A stretch of DNA of 64,000 nucleotides from Neolewinella antarctica (GTDB taxonomy: Bacteria; Bacteroidota; Bacteroidia; Chitinophagales; Saprospiraceae), in contig NZ_JAATJH010000005.1 in the NCBI RefSeq assembly GCF_011927835.1, forward strand, positions 62,001 to 126,000, written 5' to 3'. The notes under the pieces are model-generated. The model made no database searches, was not told the DNA's origin, and saw only the letters and a program-made list of their open reading frames with translations. Each line of letters opens with the position of its first letter. Within the stretch, counting starts at the first letter, position 1. The position numbers and the translations under genes are program-made. Below are positions 1-7,423 of the stretch, piece by piece.

Positions 1-2
1 GA

Positions 3-143
3 CGTCGGGGTGGCGGCTTCATCTTCCTACCCGGCGGCTTTGGCGGTGGCGGTGGTGGCGGCTTCGGGGGCGGTGGTGGTGGCGGATTTGGCGGCTTCGG
101 TGGTGGTGGATTTGGTGGTGGTGGCGCTGGCGGAGGTTGGTAA
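3..143 (+). CDS. C-terminal tail of a Gly-rich TPM-domain-like protein (partial)
   Basis: An open frame enters from the left edge and stops at TAA 141-143. The 46 visible residues read RRGGGFIFLPGGFGGGG and continue as almost pure Gly/Phe, ending GGGGAGGGW. Such a Gly-rich tail ending in GGSW or GGGW is typical of TPM-domain (YgcG/TPM_phosphatase) membrane-associated proteins of Bacteroidota. The TPM domain itself lies outside the window, so the family is inferred from the tail only. The longer overlapping Val/Ala-rich frame is a shadow of this glycine repeat. Confidence 0.6.
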   Translation, partial: RRGGGFIFLPGGFGGGGGGGFGGGGGGGFGGFGGGGFGGGGAGGGW

Positions 144-147
144 AAAA

Positions 148-235
148 GTCTTGAGTCTACGGTCTGTAGTATTTAGACTGAAGACTCTAGACCACAGACC
201 TAAGACTATTTTCTTGCGCGGTCGCGGGTGCCAGG
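148..235. repeat. GGTCTGT-type hairpin plus GCGGTCGC motif
   Basis: Positions 148-206 carry TCTACGGTCTGTAG-like and CTCTAGACCACAGACC-like arms that are roughly inverted copies of one another. This is one member of a family found at about 15.5, 23.7, 50.3, 55.1 and 56.1 kb. It is followed at about 214-235 by the dispersed motif TGCGCGGTCGCGGGTGCCAGG. The two together fill the gap between the TPM-like gene and purN. Confidence 0.6.
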
Positions 236-294
236 AAATTTGGTAGAGAAGCAAACCTCATCCGGCAACTCCCCGAACGTCTTACCTTGCGGCC

Positions 295-864
295 ATGATG
301 AATCTCGCCCTTTTCGTTTCCGGCACCGGCTCCAATGCCCGAGTCATTATCGACCGTTTTCGGGCGCATCCGGAAGATGGGGTTAAAGTTGTTTTGTTGG
401 TTAGTAATAAGGCCGACGCCGGTGCTCTACTCATGGCGGCGGAGCGCGACGTACCCACCTTGGTGCTCGACCGCACCACTTTTTTCGAGACGGAAGATTT
501 ACTCGCTCAACTTGCTAGGGTCGACGTAAACTTCATTGCGCTAGCGGGTTTTCTCTGGTTGATCCCCCCCTATCTCGTCCGTGCTTTCCCCAATCGTATT
601 CTGAATATCCACCCTGCCCTTCTACCTAAGTACGGCGGGAAAGGTATGTACGGTACCAACGTTCACCGCGCCGTGAAGGCCGCTGGGGATTTAGAGAGTG
701 GCATCACGATCCACTACGTCAACGAACGGTACGACGAGGGGAATACCGTCTTCCAGGCCGCCGTCCGGCTGGATGCGGACGATACGCCGGAGGAGATTGC
801 GGCGCGGGTGTTGCGGTTGGAGCACGGGAATTACTGGCGGGTGCTGCGGGGGTTGGCGGATTGA
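295..864 (+). CDS. purN: Phosphoribosylglycinamide formyltransferase (PurN)
   Basis: Cytosolic GAR transformylase of de novo purine synthesis: it transfers the formyl group of 10-formyl-THF to GAR. The 189 residues match the family length. The N-terminal loop SGTGSNA (9-15) is the phosphate-binding motif. The catalytic triad is seen as N104 and H106 in NIHPALLPKYGG and D147 in YDEGN. The start is ATGATG at 295; the second ATG (298) is equally possible. A TTACCTTGC sequence at 282-290 resembles a -7 promoter box. The gene stands alone, convergent with the susD gene. Confidence 0.95.
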   Translation: MMNLALFVSGTGSNARVIIDRFRAHPEDGVKVVLLVSNKADAGALLMAAERDVPTLVLDRTTFFETEDLLAQLARVDVNFIALAGFLWLIPPYLVRAFPNRILNIHPALLPKYGGKGMYGTNVHRAVKAAGDLESGITIHYVNERYDEGNTVFQAAVRLDADDTPEEIAARVLRLEHGNYWRVLRGLAD

Positions 865-941
865 ACCTTAGTCAGTGGCATTCCCGATTTAGTTCCACCG
901 GGGGGGGTATCATGTTAAGCTAGCACAAGCCAGTTACCACC

Positions 942-975
942 AAAAAGCCCCCACAACTTGCGTTGCGGGGGCTTT
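942..975 (-). terminator. Rho-independent terminator of the susCD operon
   Basis: Stem AAAGCCCCC (944-952) pairs with GGGGGCTTT (967-975) around a 14-nt loop. Read on the minus strand the stem is followed by TTTTT, so it serves the susCD operon, whose last gene stops at 1012. The plus strand lacks a T-tract. Confidence 0.8.
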
Positions 976-1011
976 CGGTGCACCTACAAAGTGTCGTTGA
1001 TAATTAATTAG

Positions 1012-2343
1012 TTAGTTATCCCAACCTACATTGTCGGTGTAGATATTTACGTCGTTTTCATTCGGAGCATTGGTGTTGAACAAGTACTCATCCTGGCTAT
1101 AGTGCCACCGGACGGGGATAATGTTTCCGTTCGTAGGCTCCAAGTTGGGGATGTCGGTCCGTCGCCAATCGCTGTAAGCTTCCGGCTGGAGGTATAGCGC
1201 GATGTACTTCTGTGTCATTACGTTTTCGAGCGTTAGGTTATCGGCACCAACGCCGATATTATCCTGACCTACGTAGTTATCGTAGTCGTCTTCAGAAAGA
1301 CCGAGCCGGTCAAACGAAGCACGAATACCGTTCAGGTAAGCCTCGTAACCCGAGTCATCATCGTCGTCATCAGCATCGAGTGATGCTTCGGCGATGATGA
1401 ATTGCATTTCCCGATAGGTGATAAGCTCCTGGTTGAAAGCAGCGATCAGGTACGGATGTGATGGATTAAACGTAGGGTTGAGAACGTTCAACCGCATGGT
1501 GTCATCCAGTGAGGTCAGTAAGTCACCAAACTGTGGGTGAAACTCGAGGTCGCCAGTCCGGTCACGATTAAAGCGTGACCATTGCCCGGGGTTATTAGCG
1601 TCGGGGTATTGAAAGGCCAGATTGTCGGCGGCGCTTTCAAAAGAACTACTCGCCAGGGCAGCAGCTCCGTCGAGATCACCCTGTTTGAGGATCGTACGGG
1701 CGCGCAATGCACGAGCGGCTTTGGCCCACTGCGTCGCTGAACCTCCATAATAGACATCATCGCCTCCGGGAACTATGGGACCACCGTCGCCTTCGAGTAA
1801 GGTGATGGACCGGTCAATCAGCGCTAAAGAAGCAGCGTAAATGCTTTCCTGAGAATCAAAAACCGGGCTCAAGTTGTCTAATCCACCGGTCGCTTCCGTA
1901 TAAGGCATGTCGTCCCAGACGTCCGTAGCGGTTAGCAGCATGAAGGATTCAAGAACGTTGAATACGGCTTCATAATGATTGAAACCACCTTCAACTGATT
2001 TCCCGCGTGCAATCCGTGATTCAATCAGGATGTTCTCGTAGGTATTTGACCACGCCGCGTCAAACCGTACTGGCGTCAGGCCGGTGTACTGATTGAAGGC
2101 CGACCACTGACGCTCTACACCTTCGACTTGCTGGACTAACATACAGTTAAAACGGGAGAAGGCCCCCCCGTAAAGATCTGCGATCTGAATGCCAATTTCG
2201 GGTAATTGAGCCGAAACGGTTACTTCAACCGGCTTGTTGGGGTTGACGTTGAAGTCATCGTCCCCCAAAAATGTTTCGCACGAGGCGAAGAGAAAGAATC
2301 CCGCGCAAAGCGCCAGGAGATATTTATTTATTGAAATATTCAT
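1012..2343 (-). CDS. SusD/RagB-like outer-membrane nutrient-binding lipoprotein
   Basis: A 443-residue lipoprotein that should form the substrate-capturing lid over the SusC-like pore encoded just upstream. A lipoprotein signal is clear: MNISINKYLL, a hydrophobic core, then FLFASC with the lipidated Cys at 22. The region after the signal (NVNPNKPVEV) and the YREMQFIIAEASL helix near the C-terminus fit the SusD-like_2 family. The frame is open 40 codons further upstream, but ATG 2343 is chosen because it gives the signal peptide at once and lies 13 nt after the susC stop. The substrate cannot be told; there is no glycoside hydrolase next to the pair. Confidence 0.92.
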   Translation of the reverse strand: MNISINKYLLALCAGFFLFASCETFLGDDDFNVNPNKPVEVTVSAQLPEIGIQIADLYGGAFSRFNCMLVQQVEGVERQWSAFNQYTGLTPVRFDAAWSNTYENILIESRIARGKSVEGGFNHYEAVFNVLESFMLLTATDVWDDMPYTEATGGLDNLSPVFDSQESIYAASLALIDRSITLLEGDGGPIVPGGDDVYYGGSATQWAKAARALRARTILKQGDLDGAAALASSSFESAADNLAFQYPDANNPGQWSRFNRDRTGDLEFHPQFGDLLTSLDDTMRLNVLNPTFNPSHPYLIAAFNQELITYREMQFIIAEASLDADDDDDDSGYEAYLNGIRASFDRLGLSEDDYDNYVGQDNIGVGADNLTLENVMTQKYIALYLQPEAYSDWRRTDIPNLEPTNGNIIPVRWHYSQDEYLFNTNAPNENDVNIYTDNVGWDN

Positions 2344-2356
2344 TATCTGGTGGTCT

Positions 2357-5300
2357 TTAGAAGGATACGTTAAGCTTGAAAATGACGGAGCGGGTAGCTG
2401 GCATGTTGAAGTAGTCGAAACCCTGGCCGTTGCCGGTACCACTGAGGCTGGTTTCGGGGTCAACGCCTTCGTAGTCAGTAATTAGGAACAGGTTACGGGC
2501 GCTTACGCCAAAGGAGCCGCCCTTCAGGAAACCCGTAGCGGGAAGCCGATAAGTAAGGCCCGCTTCGCGTAATCTTACCCAGCCACCGTCCTGTACGAAC
2601 TGTTCACCAACGGAACCGAAGCCACCTACCGCAGAAGTCCAGTAACTCTGGTCACGAACTACGGCAATATCGCTCGGTGTGCCGTCAGAAAGGACACCCT
2701 CGAGCGGAGCGGCGGGCTGAACGCGTGAGTCCGCCGTTTCCTGTGAGGCACCGAAAAACGAGAGTGCCCAGGCGGTACCATTCCACATGTCGCCACCCTC
2801 GCGCCAGTCTAACAACCAGTTCAAGCTGAAGCGTTTGTAAGTAACGGTGTTGTTCCATCCGATAATGAAATCAGGGTTAGGATTACCAATGGCCCTTTGC
2901 GTTATGTCGATGGCTTCGTAGCCGTATTCGTCACTGTCAATATCATCATTGATTACAATTTGACCTTCCGGGATATTTAGGCCATTATCATTATCACCAC
3001 CAGTTCCTTCCCGTTGGTAAGCACCACCGAAAATAGCACCGTACTGGTTACCCGCTACGATGTAGCTACCGGCGGAAGCGAATCCGTCAAGAAATAAACG
3101 CTCCAGACCCGGAGCCAATTCATTAACGATGGACTTACTCCTAGTAAAGTTTATCTGAGTCGAATACTCAAAATCAGTTGTCTGGATCGGGATGGCACCA
3201 ATAGTGAGTTCAATACCATCAGAAGTCATGGAGCCAGCGTTAAGAAAGATATTGGTGTATCCAGTCGAGGGCGCTACCGAAGCGGGTAGAATAGCATCCG
3301 ACGTTTCCACTTGGTACCAAGTCGCATCGAGGCTTAAGCGTCCGTTCCAGAAACGGAAGTCAGCTCCAAGTTCTAGTGTGTTGGATATTTCTGGCGTCAG
3401 TGCGGAGTTACCTAAATCGTTTTCTAAGTTGAATCCCGTATTTCCGGCAATTGGGAAGTTAATGTCGTCGGCCCAACCGTCACCGATCGCATTAGTTTCG
3501 TACGGTGTAGTCGTTTGGTAAGCACCCGGGGGAGGGCTTCCTACCTGAGCGTAACTAGCCCTGAGTTTGCCGAAGCTTAGGATAGAATTGGAAACATCGA
3601 GCAGTTCAGAAAAAGCAAAAGAGAGCGCAACGGATGGGTAAAAGAACCCAAGTTCACTTAAAGGACGCCCCGGAGCGGCAAGGCGGCTATCGTAATCCTG
3701 GCGGCCGGAAAGCGTCACGTATAAAAACCGACGGTAGTTAAACTCCGCTTGGCCAATAAACCCAATTTGGCGGAAGCGATCAATCGCCTGGCCTGCAGTA
3801 ATGTTAGTAGCGTTACTTAAATCTACAAAGCCTGGAAATACAAAACCGTCGCCAGTCGTAAACGTATTTCGGTTGTTGAAGCTGAACGCGTTGCTACCGA
3901 GCACGTAGTTCAGGCCAAAGTCCTCGTTTAGCTGACCGCCACCGGTCAGGTTAAGAACGACATCAATCTGATTAGTTGAGAATTCATCCTGAATAATTGA
4001 ACCAATCGCGTTGGTATTCGAACCGACTTCGAAGTTCTGTGTGCGAACGTCGGAAGTGATGTCGAACCCCACGTTAAGATCAAGATTCACCCACGGGTTG
4101 AAAGCGTAATTAGTTCTAAAATTACCAAACGCCCGGTTGACACCTTCGTCACGCAACGTATTGTTGAGCGTCCAGAAAGGATTGTCATAACCACCTCCGC
4201 CACGGTAGCTGCGCTGTCTACCGTTGTCAGCAAACACGTACGCACTGGGGTCTTCAACTGCGTCTTCGCCGAGTCCGTTAGAATTATCGAAACTCGGTGG
4301 CGTACGCAATAAACCTAAAAGAAGACCAGAAGTGTTGGACCCCTGCTGCACGCGCTGAAAATCAGAGCGCGTATAGTTCATCGAAGAAGAAAGCGTGAGC
4401 TTATCAATTGGTGTGTACGTCGATGCAAGCTTAACGGTGTACCGTTCGTACTCCTCGTTAGGAACGATCCCTTCCGCATTCAGTGACGAGAGTGACAGAC
4501 GAAAGGTAGCTACGTCACTACCACCACTAAGGCTTAAACTATTGGTATAATTAGTACCCGTTTGGAAGACATCTTCTAGCCGGTCGTCGTAAACATTGGC
4601 TGCCTGCCCGTTGCCTTGTCCTCTGGGGACGAGAAATCCATTCTTATCCCACCGGTAAGTATCGCCTCCAAGGAAAGCGTTTTGGAAACGAGACTGTTCT
4701 CTCGGCGTGAGAGCGCTGGGGTCCGCCGTGTACTGGCGCAGCCAATCTTCGGGGCTGGTTGCGTACTCCAAGTCAGAGAGAGCCCCGCCCCATGATCCGG
4801 AAGCACCACTTTCAGCTCCTAAGGGACTACCTCCGGAACCCTGAGAAAAAGTGTTCTGTAGGTCTGGCAAACGCGTTACCTCTTCAAACCCGACGGCGGT
4901 GGAGAAATTCACCTGTAGGCCTTGATTACGCTTGCCTTTCTTGGTGGTAATGATGACTACCCCCGTCGAACCCGACGTTCCGTAGAGTGCGGTTGCGGCG
5001 GCACCCTTCAGAATGTTGACACTTTCGATATCATCGGGGTTGAGGTCCATCAGCCGGTTAGCCTGGGCGGTACCGGCGGTGCCGGCCTCGCTAAGCTGCG
5101 TTTCATTGTTGGAGCGAACACCATCGATGACGATCAGGGGTTGATTATTACCGATCATTGAAGTAACTCCGCGAATAAGAATTCGAGAACCCGCACCCAC
5201 CGAACCGGAGGAGCGCGTCACTTGAATACCGGAAGCTTTACCGACCAGCGCGTCCACCGCACTGTTGGCACCGGAACGGGTGATCTTGTCCGCTTCCACT

Positions 5301-5668
5301 TGCTGGACGGCGTAGCCGATCGCTTTCTCGCTCCGTTCGATGCCGAGCGCGGTTACGACAACCTCACCCAGTTGCTGGGCATTTTCGGCCATGGTGATTT
5401 CGTAAGTAGTCTGACCCGCTACCAACGGAACCCGTTGCGTAGTGTAGCCTGTGTAAGAAATCAGTAATGCCTCCGCATTAGCGGGAATGGCGAGGGAAAA
5501 CTTTCCGTCGATGTCCGTGACGGTACCGGAAGTAGTGCCCCTGACCAGGATGGACGCCCCGATCAAAGATTCGCCGGACTCGTCGTAGACGGTGCCGGTG
5601 ACCGTCTGGGCAAACGCCGCCGAAAAGGCGAAGCAGACGACCGCAATTATGAGTGAAAATCTCTTCAT
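2357..5668 (-). CDS. SusC/RagA-family TonB-linked outer-membrane transporter
   Basis: A 1103-residue TonB-dependent receptor. In order: signal peptide 1-20 (cleaved after AAFA), a carboxypeptidase-regulatory-like beta-sandwich (about 21-110, TVTGTVYDESGESLIGA), the plug domain with the SusC signature NNQPLIVIDGVRSN, then DIESVNILKGAAATALYG and VVIITTKKG, and a long beta-barrel ending in LNVSF with the usual terminal aromatic residue. It forms an operon with the susD-like gene 13 nt downstream and should import an oligomeric nutrient with TonB energy. No regulator (SARP, HTCS or anti-sigma) is adjacent, so its induction cannot be read here. Confidence 0.95.
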   Translation of the reverse strand: MKRFSLIIAVVCFAFSAAFAQTVTGTVYDESGESLIGASILVRGTTSGTVTDIDGKFSLAIPANAEALLISYTGYTTQRVPLVAGQTTYEITMAENAQQLGEVVVTALGIERSEKAIGYAVQQVEADKITRSGANSAVDALVGKASGIQVTRSSGSVGAGSRILIRGVTSMIGNNQPLIVIDGVRSNNETQLSEAGTAGTAQANRLMDLNPDDIESVNILKGAAATALYGTSGSTGVVIITTKKGKRNQGLQVNFSTAVGFEEVTRLPDLQNTFSQGSGGSPLGAESGASGSWGGALSDLEYATSPEDWLRQYTADPSALTPREQSRFQNAFLGGDTYRWDKNGFLVPRGQGNGQAANVYDDRLEDVFQTGTNYTNSLSLSGGSDVATFRLSLSSLNAEGIVPNEEYERYTVKLASTYTPIDKLTLSSSMNYTRSDFQRVQQGSNTSGLLLGLLRTPPSFDNSNGLGEDAVEDPSAYVFADNGRQRSYRGGGGYDNPFWTLNNTLRDEGVNRAFGNFRTNYAFNPWVNLDLNVGFDITSDVRTQNFEVGSNTNAIGSIIQDEFSTNQIDVVLNLTGGGQLNEDFGLNYVLGSNAFSFNNRNTFTTGDGFVFPGFVDLSNATNITAGQAIDRFRQIGFIGQAEFNYRRFLYVTLSGRQDYDSRLAAPGRPLSELGFFYPSVALSFAFSELLDVSNSILSFGKLRASYAQVGSPPPGAYQTTTPYETNAIGDGWADDINFPIAGNTGFNLENDLGNSALTPEISNTLELGADFRFWNGRLSLDATWYQVETSDAILPASVAPSTGYTNIFLNAGSMTSDGIELTIGAIPIQTTDFEYSTQINFTRSKSIVNELAPGLERLFLDGFASAGSYIVAGNQYGAIFGGAYQREGTGGDNDNGLNIPEGQIVINDDIDSDEYGYEAIDITQRAIGNPNPDFIIGWNNTVTYKRFSLNWLLDWREGGDMWNGTAWALSFFGASQETADSRVQPAAPLEGVLSDGTPSDIAVVRDQSYWTSAVGGFGSVGEQFVQDGGWVRLREAGLTYRLPATGFLKGGSFGVSARNLFLITDYEGVDPETSLSGTGNGQGFDYFNMPATRSVIFKLNVSF

Positions 5669-6258
5669 GCTAATTTCGTTTAGTGGATTACTAGTCTCAA
5701 ATAATTAAAGAAAATGGATTTTTCGTAGCGGGGTGTAACTCCGGCGATTATCTTGTATTTATCAAGTGCCGCACTGAGGCGCCGCGCAATGCCGCTGAGT
5801 TAACTGGTATTCCTAGGAGTGGAATGGAATTAGGACCGTGCGCTGAATGTCATCTTACTTGCAGCGACCAGATGGGACTGGTGGGAGGCTAATTTTACCG
5901 TAGTGTAAACGTAAAGTTAAAACTTTTCGCTGCCTAAACAAATGCCAGTATTTTAAATCGCTTGTTTTATCACTTAATAATTCCCGTTCGGGCGCCTACT
6001 AAATTCGGTTGGAGGCTTGGCACGTGAATTGGCGAACTAGCCATCCGTAGAAAGCGGTGAACCCTAGCTCCTCTCGGTGCTCCTCCGCACCCGCGTCAGC
6101 GCCCAAATCTCCTTAAAGAGAGTTTCGCGGACGAGCACGAAGGAAAGGTCGTAGCTACCGGCGCGGGTGCTGGACGGGTCAAAATCGACAAGATTTGAGC
6201 TGCGTGACCAGCCGTTTTCTATTAATTACGTGATCAGAAGATCGCCAGCTAAAACGAA
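5669..6258. other. Intergenic region with no gene seen
   Basis: About 590 nt between susC and the TPR gene. No frame resembles a protein. A copy of the motif GCACCCGCGTCAGCGCCCAA lies near 6089. The susC promoter should be within the first 100 nt, but no clean TAnnTTTG box was found there. Confidence 0.5.
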
Positions 6259-6292
6259 AAGCCCGGAATGACTTAAGCGTCATTCCGGGCTT
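6259..6292 (-). terminator. Terminator of the TPR-protein gene
   Basis: A perfect 14-bp stem, AAGCCCGGAATGAC (6259-6272) with GTCATTCCGGGCTT (6279-6292), and a 6-nt loop. On the minus strand it is followed by TTCGTTTT. It lies 23 nt after the stop of the gene at 6315. Confidence 0.8.
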
Positions 6293-6314
6293 CCAAAACC
6301 GTGGCGGAAATCAG

Positions 6315-7079
6315 TTACTCCCCCTCCAGCATCACAATGTACTTATCAGCCTCACCGGCCATCGGGCTACGGCCGTAATCCTGCTTCAGGCGGCGGAAAG
6401 CTGCGAGGGCCTCATCGTTCTGCCCTTCTTTTTGGTAAAGCTGACCGAGTTTGTTGAGGTAGTAACCGGCGGTAACGTAGTTCTCGCCCGCGGCGTCGAC
6501 GGCATCATTATAATTACTGATGGCGGCGGCGTTGTTACCAAGTTCGCTCTCCGCGTCGCCAATGATACCGGCTTTCATGGCGGGGAGGAGGGCACCGTCC
6601 GCATCGAAACGGGTCGCCCATTCCTTGGCGGCTTCGAACTTACCGAGGTTGAGGTAGGAGACGGCGGCGTAGTACTGAGAAAGATTACCAGCCTTGGTGC
6701 TGCCGAAGTCGTCGATGATGTCGAGGAAACCATAGTTGCCGAGGGCGTCACCTTCCAGCGCGATGGAAAAACTATCGCGCTCGAACGCGGATTGCGCCTG
6801 CTGCAAGTATGCGGCTGCGTTCTTTTCGGCCGGGGCCTTGATGAAGGTTTGGTAGATCACGATGCCAACGACGACCGCCACGATCGCCAAAACGGTACCG
6901 ACGATCAGGTTGCGGTTGCGCTCGAAAAAATCGAGGCCCTGGTCGCGCACTTCAACGACGTTCACCAACTCATCGTCACCGTCGATTTCGGAGCCAGCCG
7001 TATTGGTCTTGGTCGCGTTCCGACGACCAGTGGCGGGGGTGCCGGAAGGGCGGCGGCCAATATTGTTCTTCTTTGCCAT
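6315..7079 (-). CDS. Membrane-anchored tetratricopeptide-repeat protein
   Basis: 254 residues: a basic, flexible N-terminus (1-40), one transmembrane helix at about 58-80 (LIVGTVLAIVAVVVGIVIYQ), then helical hairpins of TPR type (about 90-250), for example AGYYLNKLGQLYQKEGQNDEALAAFRRLKQDYG. The layout resembles YfgM-type ancillary proteins anchored in the inner membrane with a periplasmic TPR domain. The partner is unknown. ATG 7079 is preferred over an upstream in-frame ATG at 7145, because MAKKNN starts the conserved basic region and a TATCTTTG box lies 54 nt upstream. Confidence 0.8.
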   Translation of the reverse strand: MAKKNNIGRRPSGTPATGRRNATKTNTAGSEIDGDDELVNVVEVRDQGLDFFERNRNLIVGTVLAIVAVVVGIVIYQTFIKAPAEKNAAAYLQQAQSAFERDSFSIALEGDALGNYGFLDIIDDFGSTKAGNLSQYYAAVSYLNLGKFEAAKEWATRFDADGALLPAMKAGIIGDAESELGNNAAAISNYNDAVDAAGENYVTAGYYLNKLGQLYQKEGQNDEALAAFRRLKQDYGRSPMAGEADKYIVMLEGE

Positions 7080-7132
7080 AACACATGGTTTTAACGCCGG
7101 GGCCGGGAGCGGCGGAGCGCGAAAATGGAGCG

Positions 7133-7140
7133 CAAAGATA
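7133..7140 (-). promoter_or_regulatory. -7 box TATCTTTG for the TPR gene
   Basis: Read on the minus strand, TATCTTTG matches the Bacteroidota sigma-A -7 consensus TAnnTTTG. It lies 54 nt upstream of the chosen ATG. No clear -33 TTG element is seen at the expected distance. Confidence 0.5.
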
Positions 7141-7298
7141 AACAACTGGGCAGTATATCGGTAGGGGGATCTTTGGGGCGTTAATTTCTTGACGTTCTTT
7201 GGTTTTCATCCTCACTATTTCTGCCCACCGTGAAGGTGGCCCAGGCCTAGTAACCAGCGGGTTAACATCCCGTTACAACAACCGGATACCAAGTTCAC

Positions 7299-7306
7299 TA
7301 CGTTTG
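7299..7306 (+). promoter_or_regulatory. -7 box TACGTTTG upstream of dsbD
   Basis: An exact match to TAnnTTTG, 118 nt before the dsbD start, in otherwise non-coding DNA. The -33 element is not evident, so this is a candidate only. Confidence 0.4.
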
Positions 7307-7423
7307 TAATATTCAGCTACGTGCTGTATCCGACCGCCAGTGTGACGCATCCATCCGCGCGTTCGCCTTGTTGCCCTTTACCGGCCGTGCCGTTCGTGCG
7401 CGCCCTCCCCTCAAGCGACCCTT

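Noticed and set aside
10-246. 78-codon Ala/Val-rich frame
   Set aside because: A shadow of the Gly-rich TPM-type tail in the +3 frame (3-143). Its low complexity follows from the GGT/GGC repeats.
5669-5760. Promoter of susC
   Set aside because: ATTATTTG near 5700 differs from TAnnTTTG in the first two bases and no -33 element fits, so no call was made.
6432-7094. 220-codon plus-strand frame
   Set aside because: Antisense to the TPR-protein gene, with no recognisable domain, while the minus frame has a TM helix and TPRs.
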